DNA from: Thalassorhabdus alkalitolerans
GTDB taxonomy: Bacteria; Bacillota; Bacilli; Bacillales; Marinococcaceae
Assembly: GCF_042656585.1 (NCBI RefSeq)
Contig: NZ_JBHSPG010000022.1
Direction: 5' to 3' (one strand)
Length of the DNA: 64,000 nt
The position numbers and the translations under genes were made by a program. How positions within the stretch are numbered: position 1 is the stretch's first letter; every line of letters begins with the position of its first letter. Below the pieces are notes generated by a model. The model was given only the letters and a program-made list of their open reading frames with translations. It had not been told where the DNA came from and did no database searches. This document shows positions 26,128 through 34,930 of the stretch, one piece after another.

Positions 26128-28017
26128 TTAAGCTTCTTTTACTCTTGCCAGCTTTCCTTGCTCTAAATACACTAACAAAATCGAAATGTCAGAAGGATTC
26201 ACCCCAGCTACTCTGGAAGCCTGCCCAACAGATAAGGGCCTTACTTCACTCAGCTTTTGTCTGGCTTCCGTGGCAAGCCCTGAAATCGCTGAGTAATCGA
26301 GGTTTTCTGGTATCTTTTTCTCTTCCATTTTCTTCATCTTTTCTATTTGTTCAAGCTGTTTTGCAATATAGCCTTCATATTTTATTTGGATTTCCACCTG
26401 CTCGGCAACATCCGGTGTCACCGCAGCTTCGGCAGGAGAAAATTGAGCAACATCCTGGTACCCAAGCTCTGGACGCTTGAGTAAATGAGAAGCAGAAACG
26501 GCTTCTTTCATAGGCGTTCCTTCTTTTTCTTCAAGCATGCGCTGGACGTCTTCCGTCGGCTTAATAACCACTTTTTCTAACCGAGCCTTTTCAGCAGCAA
26601 TTTGTTCCTTTTTCCGTGTAAACCTTTCAAAGCGTTCTTCCGAAATCAGGCCAATATCGTGACCGGTTTCCGTAAGGCGCAGATCCGCATTGTCATGGCG
26701 CAGAATAAGTCGGTATTCGGCTCTTGAAGTTAATAAACGGTACGGTTCATTTGTTCCTTTTGTCACAAGATCATCAATTAATACCCCGATATAAGCATCG
26801 GAACGATCAAGGATGAGTCCGTCTTTTCCTTGGGCTTTTCTCGCAGCGTTAATGCCTGCCATCAACCCTTGTCCTGCAGCTTCCTCATAGCCTGAGGTTC
26901 CATTGATCTGTCCTGCCGTAAACAGGCCTTCAATACGCTTTGTCTCCAGTGTCGGCCAAAGCTGTGTGGGAACAATGGCATCATATTCAATGGCGTAGCC
27001 AGGTCTCATCATCCGGACGTTTTCAAGTCCTGGAATGGTTTTCAGCATCTTAAACTGAACGTCTTCCGGAAGGCTTGTAGATAGTCCTTGTACATACACT
27101 TCTGTCGTATTACGGCCTTCTGGCTCTAAAAAGATCTGGTGTCTCGGTTTATCGTTAAAGCGGACAATCTTGTCTTCAATGGATGGACAATACCTTGGTC
27201 CTGTACCTTCAATCATTCCTGAGTACATAGGAGAACGACCCAGGTTGTCATTAATCAATTGATGAGTTTCTTCACCTGTATACGTGAGCCAGCATGGAAG
27301 CTGATCGGTAATATACTTTGTTGTTTCATAGGAAAAAGCCCGTGGCTCTTCATCGCCTGGCTGAATCTCGGTCTTATCATAGTCTATGGTATTTCCATTG
27401 ACTCTCGGTGGAGTCCCGGTTTTAAAACGAACCATGTCAAAGCCTAAATCCTTTAAGTTATGAGAAAGGTTAACCGATGGCTGCATGTTATTCGGGCCGC
27501 TCTCATAAGAGAGTTCCCCAAGAATGATCTTCCCCCGTAAATACGTGCCTGTAGTCACAACGACTGATGTACCGTAGTAAGCAGCACCCGTATTAGTGAT
27601 TACCCCTTTACAAACACCGTCTTCTACAATTAATTCTTCCACCATGCCTTGACGAAGGATTAAATTCTCTTCTTCCTCCATCGTTTTTTTCATTTCATGC
27701 TGGTACAAAAATTTGTCAGCTTGAGCTCGAAGTGCACGCACCGCTGGACCTTTTCTTGTATTAAGCATCCTCATTTGAATATGGGTTTTGTCAATGTTTC
27801 GTGCCATTTCCCCGCCCAAGGCATCAATTTCCCTGACTACAATTCCTTTAGCCGGACCACCTACAGAAGGGTTACATGGCATAAACGCAACAGAATCCAA
27901 GTTTAAAGTGAGTACGAGAGTGTTCGCTCCCATACGGGCAGCAGCAAGCCCGGCTTCAACGCCGGCATGCCCCGCTCCGATGACGATGACGTCATAATTA
28001 CCGCCTTGGTATTGCAT
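26128..28017 (-). CDS. mnmG: tRNA uridine-5-carboxymethylaminomethyl modification enzyme MnmG
   Basis: FAD-dependent partner of MnmE (GidA) that modifies U34 of certain tRNAs. Seen: the dinucleotide-binding GAGHAGVEAG (near residue 14), GCNPS-type MPCNPSVGGPAKG, the helical C-terminal domain and the final ISGL..EVRPLSVGQASRVAGV motif. The start at 28017 has GGAGG 7 nt upstream; a longer ORF reaches 28056. Length 629 aa. It forms a unit with mnmE, 42 nt upstream. Confidence 0.98.
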   Translation of the reverse strand: MQYQGGNYDVIVIGAGHAGVEAGLAAARMGANTLVLTLNLDSVAFMPCNPSVGGPAKGIVVREIDALGGEMARNIDKTHIQMRMLNTRKGPAVRALRAQADKFLYQHEMKKTMEEEENLILRQGMVEELIVEDGVCKGVITNTGAAYYGTSVVVTTGTYLRGKIILGELSYESGPNNMQPSVNLSHNLKDLGFDMVRFKTGTPPRVNGNTIDYDKTEIQPGDEEPRAFSYETTKYITDQLPCWLTYTGEETHQLINDNLGRSPMYSGMIEGTGPRYCPSIEDKIVRFNDKPRHQIFLEPEGRNTTEVYVQGLSTSLPEDVQFKMLKTIPGLENVRMMRPGYAIEYDAIVPTQLWPTLETKRIEGLFTAGQINGTSGYEEAAGQGLMAGINAARKAQGKDGLILDRSDAYIGVLIDDLVTKGTNEPYRLLTSRAEYRLILRHDNADLRLTETGHDIGLISEERFERFTRKKEQIAAEKARLEKVVIKPTEDVQRMLEEKEGTPMKEAVSASHLLKRPELGYQDVAQFSPAEAAVTPDVAEQVEIQIKYEGYIAKQLEQIEKMKKMEEKKIPENLDYSAISGLATEARQKLSEVRPLSVGQASRVAGVNPSDISILLVYLEQGKLARVKEA

Positions 28018-28059
28018 GCTGCATCCTCCTTTTTCTTTTATATTTATTTCATTCATTCT

Positions 28060-29436
28060 TTATTTTCCTAAACAGAATTGAGAAAACAGCTGATCGATCA
28101 AGCTTTCATGAACGTTATCGCCAATAACTTCACCGAGAAGCTCCCAAGCCCGGGTAATATCAATTTGAACCATATCCACCGGAAGCATCATATCTGCTCC
28201 TTCCAGTGCTTCTTCAATAGCTCCTTTAGCCTGCTTTAACAGGGCAATATGGCGAGCGTTAGACACGTAGCTTAAATCGGCCCCTTCCACACCTTCATCA
28301 AAAAAGAGATGGGCAATCGCTTGTTCAAGCTCGTCAATGCCTTCTTCTCTCAATAAGGAAGTACCGATCACAGGCCGCTCTCCAGCTAAGCTGCTTACCC
28401 TGTCTGTATCTATTGTGATCTCCAGATCTGTCTTATTTAAAACTACTACGGCATTCATATCCTGTATCGCTTCAAAGAGAGCCTCATCTTCTTTAGATAA
28501 TTCTTCAGCGGCATTTAACACAAAGAGGATGAGTTCAGCGTCAGCTAACGCCTTTCTTGAGCGTTCTACACCGATTTTCTCCACGATGTCCTCTGTTTCT
28601 CTGATTCCAGCTGTATCTATTAAACGAAGGGGAACTCCGCGAACATTCACATACTCTTCAAGCACGTCTCTTGTCGTGCCGGGAATGTCTGTCACAATCG
28701 CTTTGTTTTCATGGACAAGGCTGTTCATAAGAGATGATTTTCCTACATTAGGGCGCCCTATGATGGCAGTTGCCAATCCCTCTCTTAGAATTTTCCCTTG
28801 TTTTGCCGTCATCAGAAGCTGCTCGATTTCCTGGCGGACCTCTTCCCCTTTTTCTTTCAATAACTCAAGAGTCACGGTTTCTGCATCATATTCAGGATAA
28901 TCAATATTTACTTCGACATGAGCGACTGTTTCCAGCAGCTTTTGTCTTAAGCGGCGCACCTGAGAAGACAATCGACCTTCAACTTGTTTTAAAGCCACAT
29001 TCATTGCCCGGTCAGTTTTCGCGCGAATTAAATCAATAACCCCTTCTGCCTGGGAAAGGTCAATTCGGCCATTCAGAAAGGCTCTTTTGGTGAACTCACC
29101 AGGCTCAGCAAGCCTTGCTCCCTGGCTGAGAACCAGGTCAAGAACCCGGTTAACCGAGACAATTCCCCCGTGGCAGTTAATCTCTATGATATCTTCTTTT
29201 GTAAACGTACGAGGAGCCCTCAGTACAGAGACCATCACTTCTTCTATTATTTCACTTGTAGACGGCTCTATCAAATGTCCGTAATGAATTGTATGAGTCT
29301 CAGCCTTTGCCAGAGGTGTTTTTCCTTTAAAAATATTGTCGGCAATCGTGACTGCCGCATCTCCACTGATCCGCACAATCGCTATTGCCCCTTCCCCCGA
29401 AGGAGTGGAAATGGCGGTAATCGTATCAAATTCCAA
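28060..29436 (-). CDS. mnmE: tRNA modification GTPase MnmE
   Basis: GTPase acting with MnmG on tRNA wobble U34. The formyl-THF-binding N-terminal domain (DTITAISTPSGEGAIAIVR), helical domain, and inserted G domain with GRPNVGKSSL, DIPGTTRD, DTAGIRET and NKTD. The C-terminus FCLGK carries the essential Cys. The start is TTG at 29436, since GGGAGGTG lies 7 nt upstream; a GTG at 29443-29445 overlaps that SD. Length 458 aa. Confidence 0.98.
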   Translation of the reverse strand: MEFDTITAISTPSGEGAIAIVRISGDAAVTIADNIFKGKTPLAKAETHTIHYGHLIEPSTSEIIEEVMVSVLRAPRTFTKEDIIEINCHGGIVSVNRVLDLVLSQGARLAEPGEFTKRAFLNGRIDLSQAEGVIDLIRAKTDRAMNVALKQVEGRLSSQVRRLRQKLLETVAHVEVNIDYPEYDAETVTLELLKEKGEEVRQEIEQLLMTAKQGKILREGLATAIIGRPNVGKSSLMNSLVHENKAIVTDIPGTTRDVLEEYVNVRGVPLRLIDTAGIRETEDIVEKIGVERSRKALADAELILFVLNAAEELSKEDEALFEAIQDMNAVVVLNKTDLEITIDTDRVSSLAGERPVIGTSLLREEGIDELEQAIAHLFFDEGVEGADLSYVSNARHIALLKQAKGAIEEALEGADMMLPVDMVQIDITRAWELLGEVIGDNVHESLIDQLFSQFCLGK

Positions 29437-29542
29437 GAAACACACCTCCCTGTTTTTCTTCTATATAAATTAAAGTAATTATCTATGGTATAGCCAAAAA
29501 GGTCTTAATAAATGATAAGAAGTTTTTCCTTTCAGAAAAGGT
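29437..29542. other. mnmE upstream region
   Basis: AT-rich non-coding sequence that probably contains the mnmE-mnmG promoter; no clear pair of boxes could be fixed. Confidence 0.35.
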
Positions 29543-29623
29543 TGTGGATATATTCCTTTCCTGACAAAATAGAATATCACAAAAAACGAGGGATATAAAG
29601 AATATTTATCCACAAGTGGATAA
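29543..29623. promoter_or_regulatory. DnaA-box cluster between mnmE and jag
   Basis: A perfect box TTATCCACA (29606-29614) abuts an inverted near-match AGTGGATAA (29615-29623), and a third near-match TGTGGATAT lies at 29543-29551. The head-to-head pair forms a palindrome. It is about 3.3 kb from the first oriC box. Confidence 0.6.
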
Positions 29624-30020
29624 CTGTTTTTCATGAATATGACTCCTCTCCAGCATCTGCCTCCGTTTCCTTCCGTATTTGCTCTTAGTCATTCTGATTG
29701 TCTAAAAAGGAGGAGCTGGAGAGATCCTGCTCTTCGCATTGCTATTGTGCAGTCACACACGAGCCTTTTCTAACGCTCAAGTTGTATCTTCTGCTACATG
29801 TAGACTACATATAGACTCTACGTAGACCACACATCGATCCTCCTTTAGCGAGCAGGAAACACGGCGGGGGTGTGCAGCTGGAAAATTGTATTACCATCTG
29901 AATGACGTTGACTGCCTTCCTTTCTTTAGTAATTACCTATAATGAAGAAAGCGAGCTTATTTGGTAAAAATTTCTGCATCAATAATATATCCAAAGATGC
30001 GATAAGCAGCTCGTAACCAT
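29624..30020. other. Gene-free stretch with tandem palindromic repeats
   Basis: About 400 nt without a convincing ORF between the DnaA boxes and the jag terminator. The notable content is the repeat array at 29794-29826. The GC content of 29690-29880 looks higher than that of the flanks. Confidence 0.5.
29794..29826. repeat. Three tandem 11-bp near-palindromic repeats
   Basis: The units CTACATGTAGA, CTACATATAGA and CTCTACGTAGA follow one another without a gap, with the frame CTnnnnnTAGA. The first is a perfect 10-bp palindrome plus A. The head-to-tail layout at one-turn spacing is typical of protein operators. No gene starts close by. Confidence 0.7.
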
Positions 30021-30048
30021 AAAAAAAGAGACGCCTGAGTGGCGTCTC
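30021..30048 (-). terminator. Terminator after jag
   Basis: The stem GAGACGCC/GGCGTCTC has a T run on the minus strand. A second small hairpin (CAACGG..CCGTTG) lies at 30063-30082, directly after the jag stop codon. Confidence 0.85.
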
Positions 30049-30086
30049 CTTTCGTTTGTGAGCAACGGCGTCTCCGGCCGTTGTCC

Positions 30087-30722
30087 CTATCTCTTCCCGC
30101 TATGATCCTTAGGAAGGATAGTAACTTTACGATAAGGTTCTTTTCCTTCCGAAAAAGTCTCTATCTCACGTGACTTTTGCAAGGCATGATGAATGATCTT
30201 TCTTTCTCTCGCATTCATTGGCTCGAGTGTTACCTTTTGCCTTGTTTTCAAAGCCTTGTTTGCCAGACGAGATGCTAAATGCTCTAACGACTGTTTTCTT
30301 CTTTCACGGTATCCTTCAGCGTCTACCGTAAGCCGAAGATATTGATCAGAGTGACGGTTTGCAACCAGATTAACAAGATACTGAATAGCATCTAACGTTT
30401 TTCCTCTTTTTCCGATAAGAGACCCTAAATCTTCCCCTGTCAGATGAAATTCAATATCCTTTCCTTCTCCCTTTTCCTCTACCTCTGCCTTTACTTCCAT
30501 GTCCTGCAGAAGCTGTTTTAAAAAGGATAAAGCTTCTTCTTTTGGCTGAGGTTTCACCTGCACCTTCAGTAAAGCAGGCTTGTTTCCAATGAACCCGAGG
30601 AACCCTTTTTGAGGTTCTTCAAGTACCTCGTACTCCACTTCGTCTCTTTGTGCTTCAAGGTCGTTAAGTGCTTGAGATAAGGCTTCTTCAATCGTTTTAC
30701 CGGAGACCTTAATCGTTCTCAC
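30087..30722 (-). CDS. jag: RNA-binding protein Jag (KhpB/EloR family)
   Basis: A 211-aa protein with an N-terminal Jag domain (VSGKTIEEALSQAL), then KH (GSLIGKRGKTLDAIQYL) and R3H (ARERKIIHHAL) domains. In Firmicutes it binds RNA with KhpA and affects cell elongation and envelope genes. It starts with GTG overlapping the yidC stop (TAGTG), so the two are coupled, as in the classical spoIIIJ-jag operon. Confidence 0.97.
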   Translation of the reverse strand: MRTIKVSGKTIEEALSQALNDLEAQRDEVEYEVLEEPQKGFLGFIGNKPALLKVQVKPQPKEEALSFLKQLLQDMEVKAEVEEKGEGKDIEFHLTGEDLGSLIGKRGKTLDAIQYLVNLVANRHSDQYLRLTVDAEGYRERRKQSLEHLASRLANKALKTRQKVTLEPMNARERKIIHHALQKSREIETFSEGKEPYRKVTILPKDHSGKR

Positions 30723-31489
30723 TACTTTTTCGCTCCTCCTGCTTCAGCATCAGCTTTTTTCTTCACATTCGGACCAGTAATAAAGTACGTTTGGACAATC
30801 ATAAACAAGTTACCGATAACCCAGTATAATGCAAGTGCTGCCGGGAAGAAGAAAGCAAATACTGTAATCATGATCGGCATCATATAAAGCAAAATTTTCA
30901 TTTGCGGGTTATCTGTAACCATCATCATTTTTTGCTGAATGAATGTGGTTACCCCTGCAATCAGCGGTAAGATAAAATCCGGGGAATCGAGAGGGAACCA
31001 TAAAAATACATGTCCTTCAATTTCTCTCGTCCTCATAATTGCATGGTAAAAAGCAATAAGAATCGGCATTTGAATGAAGATAGGCAGACAGCCCGCCAAT
31101 GGATTGACTCCCCGTTCCTGGAACATCTTCATTGTTTCCTGCTGAAGCTTTTGCTGTGTCTGCTGATCTTTTGCACTGTATTTTTCTCTTAACTTCTGCA
31201 TTTCAGGCTGAAGTTCCTGCATTGCTTTGGCGCTTTTTGTTTGTTTAATCATTAACGGCAGAATTAAAATACGAAGGATAATCGTTACAATAATGATCGA
31301 AAGACCATACCCGTAATCTCCTTGAAAGTATTCAGCTATCGTAATTAAAAGCCACGAGAGCGGATACACAAAAAAAGAATCCCAAACACCTTCGCTGTCA
31401 GCTGTGATCGGATCCTCAATGTTGAAACATCCAGTCAAAAAAACCATTAAACCAACAAGCATTGCTGCCAAACCTAGTTTCTTGCTCAC
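30722..31489 (-). CDS. yidC: Membrane protein insertase YidC (SpoIIIJ type)
   Basis: A 255-aa Oxa1/YidC insertase. The N-terminal signal ends in a lipobox (VFLTGC, Cys21), giving a lipoprotein, followed by five membrane segments. The conserved Arg in the groove is in TIILRILILPLMIKQTKS; a cytoplasmic coiled coil contains MQELQPEMQKLREKY. In B. subtilis SpoIIIJ is needed for insertion of proteins and for forespore sigma-G activity. It is encoded with jag near oriC. Confidence 0.97.
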   Translation of the reverse strand: MSKKLGLAAMLVGLMVFLTGCFNIEDPITADSEGVWDSFFVYPLSWLLITIAEYFQGDYGYGLSIIIVTIILRILILPLMIKQTKSAKAMQELQPEMQKLREKYSAKDQQTQQKLQQETMKMFQERGVNPLAGCLPIFIQMPILIAFYHAIMRTREIEGHVFLWFPLDSPDFILPLIAGVTTFIQQKMMMVTDNPQMKILLYMMPIMITVFAFFFPAALALYWVIGNLFMIVQTYFITGPNVKKKADAEAGGAKK

Positions 31490-31817
31490 TACCCTTCCTC
31501 CTTGACTATATCTAAGTATGAGCAGGCTTTATAAAAAATTCCCGCACCATGTTGGGTGTCGAGATGAGAAAACAAACAGCGTGCCATTGGACGCTTGTTC
31601 TTACTGCACGACCACAAACATAATTGTTTTCACAGTCTTCCTCCCCTGCCAGTCCCAGTTGTCCACTCCCGCTTCTTCCTGGAGAAAACGAACATTTCAG
31701 GTCACAGAACCTTTCTCATAAAAACCTACAATTTTGGTCAAAAGACACTACTTTTACTATTGTAGCGAAGAGATAACAAGAAATAAAGATATCATTCTAT
31801 GAACAATTTTGTTCCTG
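31490..31817. other. Gene-free stretch between rnpA and yidC
   Basis: Some 328 nt, longer than the corresponding gap in B. subtilis, with no credible ORF. It may hold a separate yidC-jag promoter; a TTGACC element is present on the minus strand near 31741 but the -10 is unclear. Confidence 0.4.
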
Positions 31818-32204
31818 TTATTTTTTTCTTATGTTTTTTGGAGATTGCTGCCTTGATTGTCTGGATGATCTTAATATCTTTCCCCTTTTCATTACATGAA
31901 TAAGGCTCTTCTTTATTTCATGGTAATCCATATTGGCTACAGGATTTCTTGCAATAATTACGTAATCTTTCTCTTGAAGCATGTCATCTTTAAATTCCCT
32001 GACAAGCTCACGAAGGTGGCGCTTAATCCGATTTCTGGTTACAGCGTTCCCTACTTTTTTGCTGACCGTAAGTCCGACTCGAAAGTGCTCCTGACCTGGT
32101 TTATCCATAACATAAATTACTAACTGCCGATTGGCAAAAGAGGTCCCCTTTTGGAACACAGCACTAAATTCTTCATTTTTTTTTATTCTGTACTCCTTTT
32201 TCAT
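31818..32204 (-). CDS. rnpA: Ribonuclease P protein component
   Basis: A 128-aa basic cofactor of the RNase P ribozyme that matures tRNA 5' ends. Family motifs: FSAVFQKGTSFANRQLVIY, RVGLTVSKKVGNAVTRNRIKRHLRE (the RNR signature) and DYVIIARNP. It lies downstream of rpmH, with a hairpin and T run between them that should reduce read-through. Confidence 0.98.
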   Translation of the reverse strand: MKKEYRIKKNEEFSAVFQKGTSFANRQLVIYVMDKPGQEHFRVGLTVSKKVGNAVTRNRIKRHLRELVREFKDDMLQEKDYVIIARNPVANMDYHEIKKSLIHVMKRGKILRSSRQSRQQSPKNIRKK

Positions 32205-32295
32205 CCCAGCACCTCATTAGACAAAAAATATGTAATGAAAAAAGTGGATTTCACACTTATAAGTTCCCCTTCTTTTTAAAACATACAAATAAAAG

Positions 32296-32327
32296 AGAAA
32301 AAAAGACCACTGTCACAATCAGTGGCC
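32296..32327 (-). terminator. Terminator or attenuator between rpmH and rnpA
   Basis: Directly after the rpmH stop, GGCCACTG and CAGTGGTC form a stem followed by seven T. As rnpA lacks an obvious promoter of its own, this probably sets the L34:RnpA ratio. Confidence 0.8.
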
Positions 32328-32465
32328 TTAAGCAGATAATACTTTTCTTCCTTTTTGACGACGACGCTTTAATACATGACGTCCATTCTTTGTGCTCATA
32401 CGCGCACGGAAGCCATGAACCTTTTTACGCTTACGATTATTCGGGTTAAAAGTTGGTTTTCCCAT
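32328..32465 (-). CDS. rpmH: 50S ribosomal protein L34
   Basis: A 45-aa protein that reads MGKPTFNPNNRKRKK at its N-terminus and then VHGFRARMSTKNGRHVLKRR, ending in KGRKVLSA. It has a one-residue-longer, MGKPTF-type N-terminus compared with the common MKRTFQ form. The SD AGGAGG is 10 nt upstream. It is the gene next to oriC on the left arm in nearly all bacteria. Confidence 0.97.
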   Translation of the reverse strand: MGKPTFNPNNRKRKKVHGFRARMSTKNGRHVLKRRRQKGRKVLSA

Positions 32466-32516
32466 TCTATATGCACCTCCTGAGGTTTATCTTCTATAAA
32501 CAAGACATCCTGTAGA

Positions 32517-32545
32517 ATTATATAGAGGAAAGACAAACATGTCAA
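32517..32545 (-). promoter_or_regulatory. rpmH promoter (perfect consensus)
   Basis: On the minus strand TTGACA and TATAAT are separated by 17 nt, an exact sigma-A consensus about 50 nt before rpmH. Confidence 0.92.
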
Positions 32546-32921
32546 GATGCTTCTGTTTTTTTATATTCACATAGGTCAAAGGTAAATGGAAACACTCCTC
32601 TAATTAAAAAGGCTTTGTATAACTTTGTTGTTTATTTACGCTCGCTTGCTCCTAAACGGTGCAACATCCATTCCTGCATCACTTCATTCACGGTGTCCTC
32701 TATGTCTCAATTTGCCATAGTCTTGGGGAAAACACCTTTTGGGATCTTCGGATAATGCTATTCCCGATGTCGTATGCGTTTTTTCTCCCATAAGAAATCA
32801 ACTTTCTTCTTTATCAGAGCATAAAAAAAGAAATTCTGCCTTCCCTATTCTTTTCTGCCTGCCTAAAAAATGAATTTCCCTAAATGATGTAATCTTTGTT
32901 CCTTGTAACCGAATTTGCCTT
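32546..32921. other. Non-coding left part of the rpmH-dnaA region
   Basis: No gene, DnaA box or repeat was recognised in this stretch. It links the rpmH promoter to the DnaA-box-rich part of the origin. Confidence 0.5.
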
Positions 32922-33205
32922 TGTGGATAACTTTGGTGTTCTTTTTTTTAGTTTTCGACACCTTTTCGACAAGTTGTACACACCATCTTGTGGTGTGGAT
33001 AATTATTGTACACAAGGGGTAGAGTTGTGTGGATAAGTACATATAATCCCGTTGCTAACGCTCTTTTTTTTTGATATGATATATTTGTTTTTACTCTGGA
33101 CAACTGTGAACAAGGTTTTTCTTATCCACAGCTGTTGATAACTGTGTTGATAACTTTCCACAGGCTCTGTATATGCTTGTCCACATTTTACTTCCAGTTG
33201 TGGAC
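32922..33205. other. oriC, upstream DnaA-box region (incAB-like)
   Basis: Perfect DnaA boxes lie at 32922-32930, 32994-33002 and 33028-33036 (as TGTGGATAA) and at 33122-33130 (TTATCCACA). Near-matches lie at 33133-33141, 33145-33153 and 33177-33185. An AT-rich tract follows at about 33218-33250. The layout matches the region upstream of dnaA in Bacillus origins and also covers the dnaA promoter. Confidence 0.9.
33052..33080 (+). promoter_or_regulatory. dnaA promoter inside the DnaA-box cluster
   Basis: TTGCTA and TATGAT are separated by 17 nt. DnaA boxes lie on both sides, so autorepression by DnaA is likely. The leader to the dnaA start is about 335 nt. Confidence 0.6.
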
Positions 33206-33423
33206 ATTCCTTCTTCCTACTATATTATATATACATGTTTATTTGTGCTGATTTTTTGTGCATAAGTACTGAAGTATTTTTATACATACAGGGTGAACAT
33301 TTCTTATACAACTGACCTTACGAGGGCTTCCTTCTTATTTTCACAATGAAGTTGGGAAGCCTTTCTTGCCTTGTTTTTCTCGGAAGGGAAGACAATATTA
33401 CTGACAAAAGGAGGGTGCACGGA

Positions 33424-34776
33424 TTGGAGAATATAACTGATTTGTGGAATCAAACACTCGAGCTTATTCAAAAAAAAGTGAGTAAGCCCAGTTTTGAAAC
33501 CTGGCTGAAGGCAACTCAAGCAGCAGATATAAAAGAAGACATGATCATTGTAAAAGCACCCAATGAATTCGCCAGGGACTGGCTTGAAAACCGATATTCC
33601 GACATTATTTCCGATACATTAAAGGACATTACCGGCGCTGCTTTGCAGGTGAAATTTATTATCCCGGATGATGAGGAAACAGATCAGTTTTCAGTTGAGG
33701 AAGATTTGAAGAAATCCCCTCCTAAAGCCCAGGCTGCACAAGAAGAAATTCCAAAAAGCATGTTAAATGACAAATATACGTTTAACACGTTTGTCATTGG
33801 CTCAGGAAACCGATTTGCCCATGCTGCTTCTTTAGCAGTGGCCGAAGCACCTGCTAAAGCGTACAATCCCTTATTTATATACGGTGGTGTAGGACTTGGG
33901 AAAACTCACTTGATGCACGCAATCGGGCATTACGTCATTGACCATAATCCCAGTGCTCGCGTGGTGTATTTATCTTCTGAGAAATTCACTAATGAGTTTA
34001 TTAATTCTATCCGTGACAACAAAACGATTAACTTTCGAAACAAGTATCGAAACGTTGACGTTCTTTTGATAGATGATATTCAATTTCTAGCGGGGAAAGA
34101 ACAGACTCAAGAAGAATTTTTCCATACGTTTAACGCCCTGCACGAAGAAAGCAAACAAATTGTGATCTCAAGTGATCGTCCACCAAAAGAGATTCCCACT
34201 TTGGAAGATCGGCTCCGCTCCAGATTTGAATGGGGGTTAATCACAGACATTACGCCTCCAGACCTGGAAACGAGAATTGCGATCCTGCGAAAAAAAGCAA
34301 AAGCAGAGAAGCTTGATATCCCAAATGAAGTCATGCTTTATATCGCAAATCAAATAGATACAAATATAAGGGAGCTTGAAGGAGCTCTGATTCGAGTGGT
34401 CGCTTATTCTTCGTTAATTAACCAGGATATGAATGCCGATCTTGCTGCAGAAGCCTTAAAAGATATCATCCCTTCAGCTAAGCCGAGGGTTGTGACCATA
34501 CAGGATATTCAAACGCAGGTAGCCGGACACTTTCAAATTCAAAGAGATGAACTCATGGCAAAAAAACGAACAAAAACGATCGCTTTTCCGCGACAGATTG
34601 CTATGTACCTCTCAAGGGAAATGACAGATTCATCTCTGCCTAAAATCGGGGAGGAATTCGGCGGAAGAGATCACACGACAGTCATTCATGCTCATGAGAA
34701 AATTTCAAAATTAATGTCGTCTGATGAAGAATTACAGCAAAAGGTGCAGGAAATTATCGACAAGCTTAAAGGATAA
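33424..34776 (+). CDS. dnaA: Chromosomal replication initiator DnaA
   Basis: AAA+ initiator that binds oriC and opens the duplex. The start is TTG at 33424 (giving MENITDLW, 450 aa, as conserved), with AAAGGAGG 9 nt upstream; the frame is open back to 33346 without a better start. Domains: I (1-85), a variable linker (about 86-110), AAA+ with GGVGLGKTH and LLIDDIQFL, and DNA-binding domain IV with GRDHTTVIHAHEKI. Confidence 0.98.
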   Translation: MENITDLWNQTLELIQKKVSKPSFETWLKATQAADIKEDMIIVKAPNEFARDWLENRYSDIISDTLKDITGAALQVKFIIPDDEETDQFSVEEDLKKSPPKAQAAQEEIPKSMLNDKYTFNTFVIGSGNRFAHAASLAVAEAPAKAYNPLFIYGGVGLGKTHLMHAIGHYVIDHNPSARVVYLSSEKFTNEFINSIRDNKTINFRNKYRNVDVLLIDDIQFLAGKEQTQEEFFHTFNALHEESKQIVISSDRPPKEIPTLEDRLRSRFEWGLITDITPPDLETRIAILRKKAKAEKLDIPNEVMLYIANQIDTNIRELEGALIRVVAYSSLINQDMNADLAAEALKDIIPSAKPRVVTIQDIQTQVAGHFQIQRDELMAKKRTKTIAFPRQIAMYLSREMTDSSLPKIGEEFGGRDHTTVIHAHEKISKLMSSDEELQQKVQEIIDKLKG

Positions 34777-34805
34777 TGTGCAAAACCAGTAAAGTTACAC
34801 ACACA

Positions 34806-34915
34806 CTATCCACATGTGGATTTCTTTGCCATTCCTGAACTCTTCTGACTTATCCACAGTATAAACACCCTCTATTACTACGACGATTTTTTTTATTAAA
34901 TAATAAATATATGTT
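34806..34915. other. oriC unwinding region between dnaA and dnaN (incC-like)
   Basis: Two opposed boxes CTATCCACA and TGTGGATTT abut at 34806-34823; a perfect TTATCCACA lies at 34850-34858. The triplets CTA TTA CTA CGA CGA (34872-34886) match the DnaA-trio pattern. An AT tract runs from 34887 to about 34915. The order box, trios, AT tract is that of the B. subtilis basal unwinding system. Confidence 0.88.
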
Positions 34916-34930
34916 AAAGGGAGATGAATT

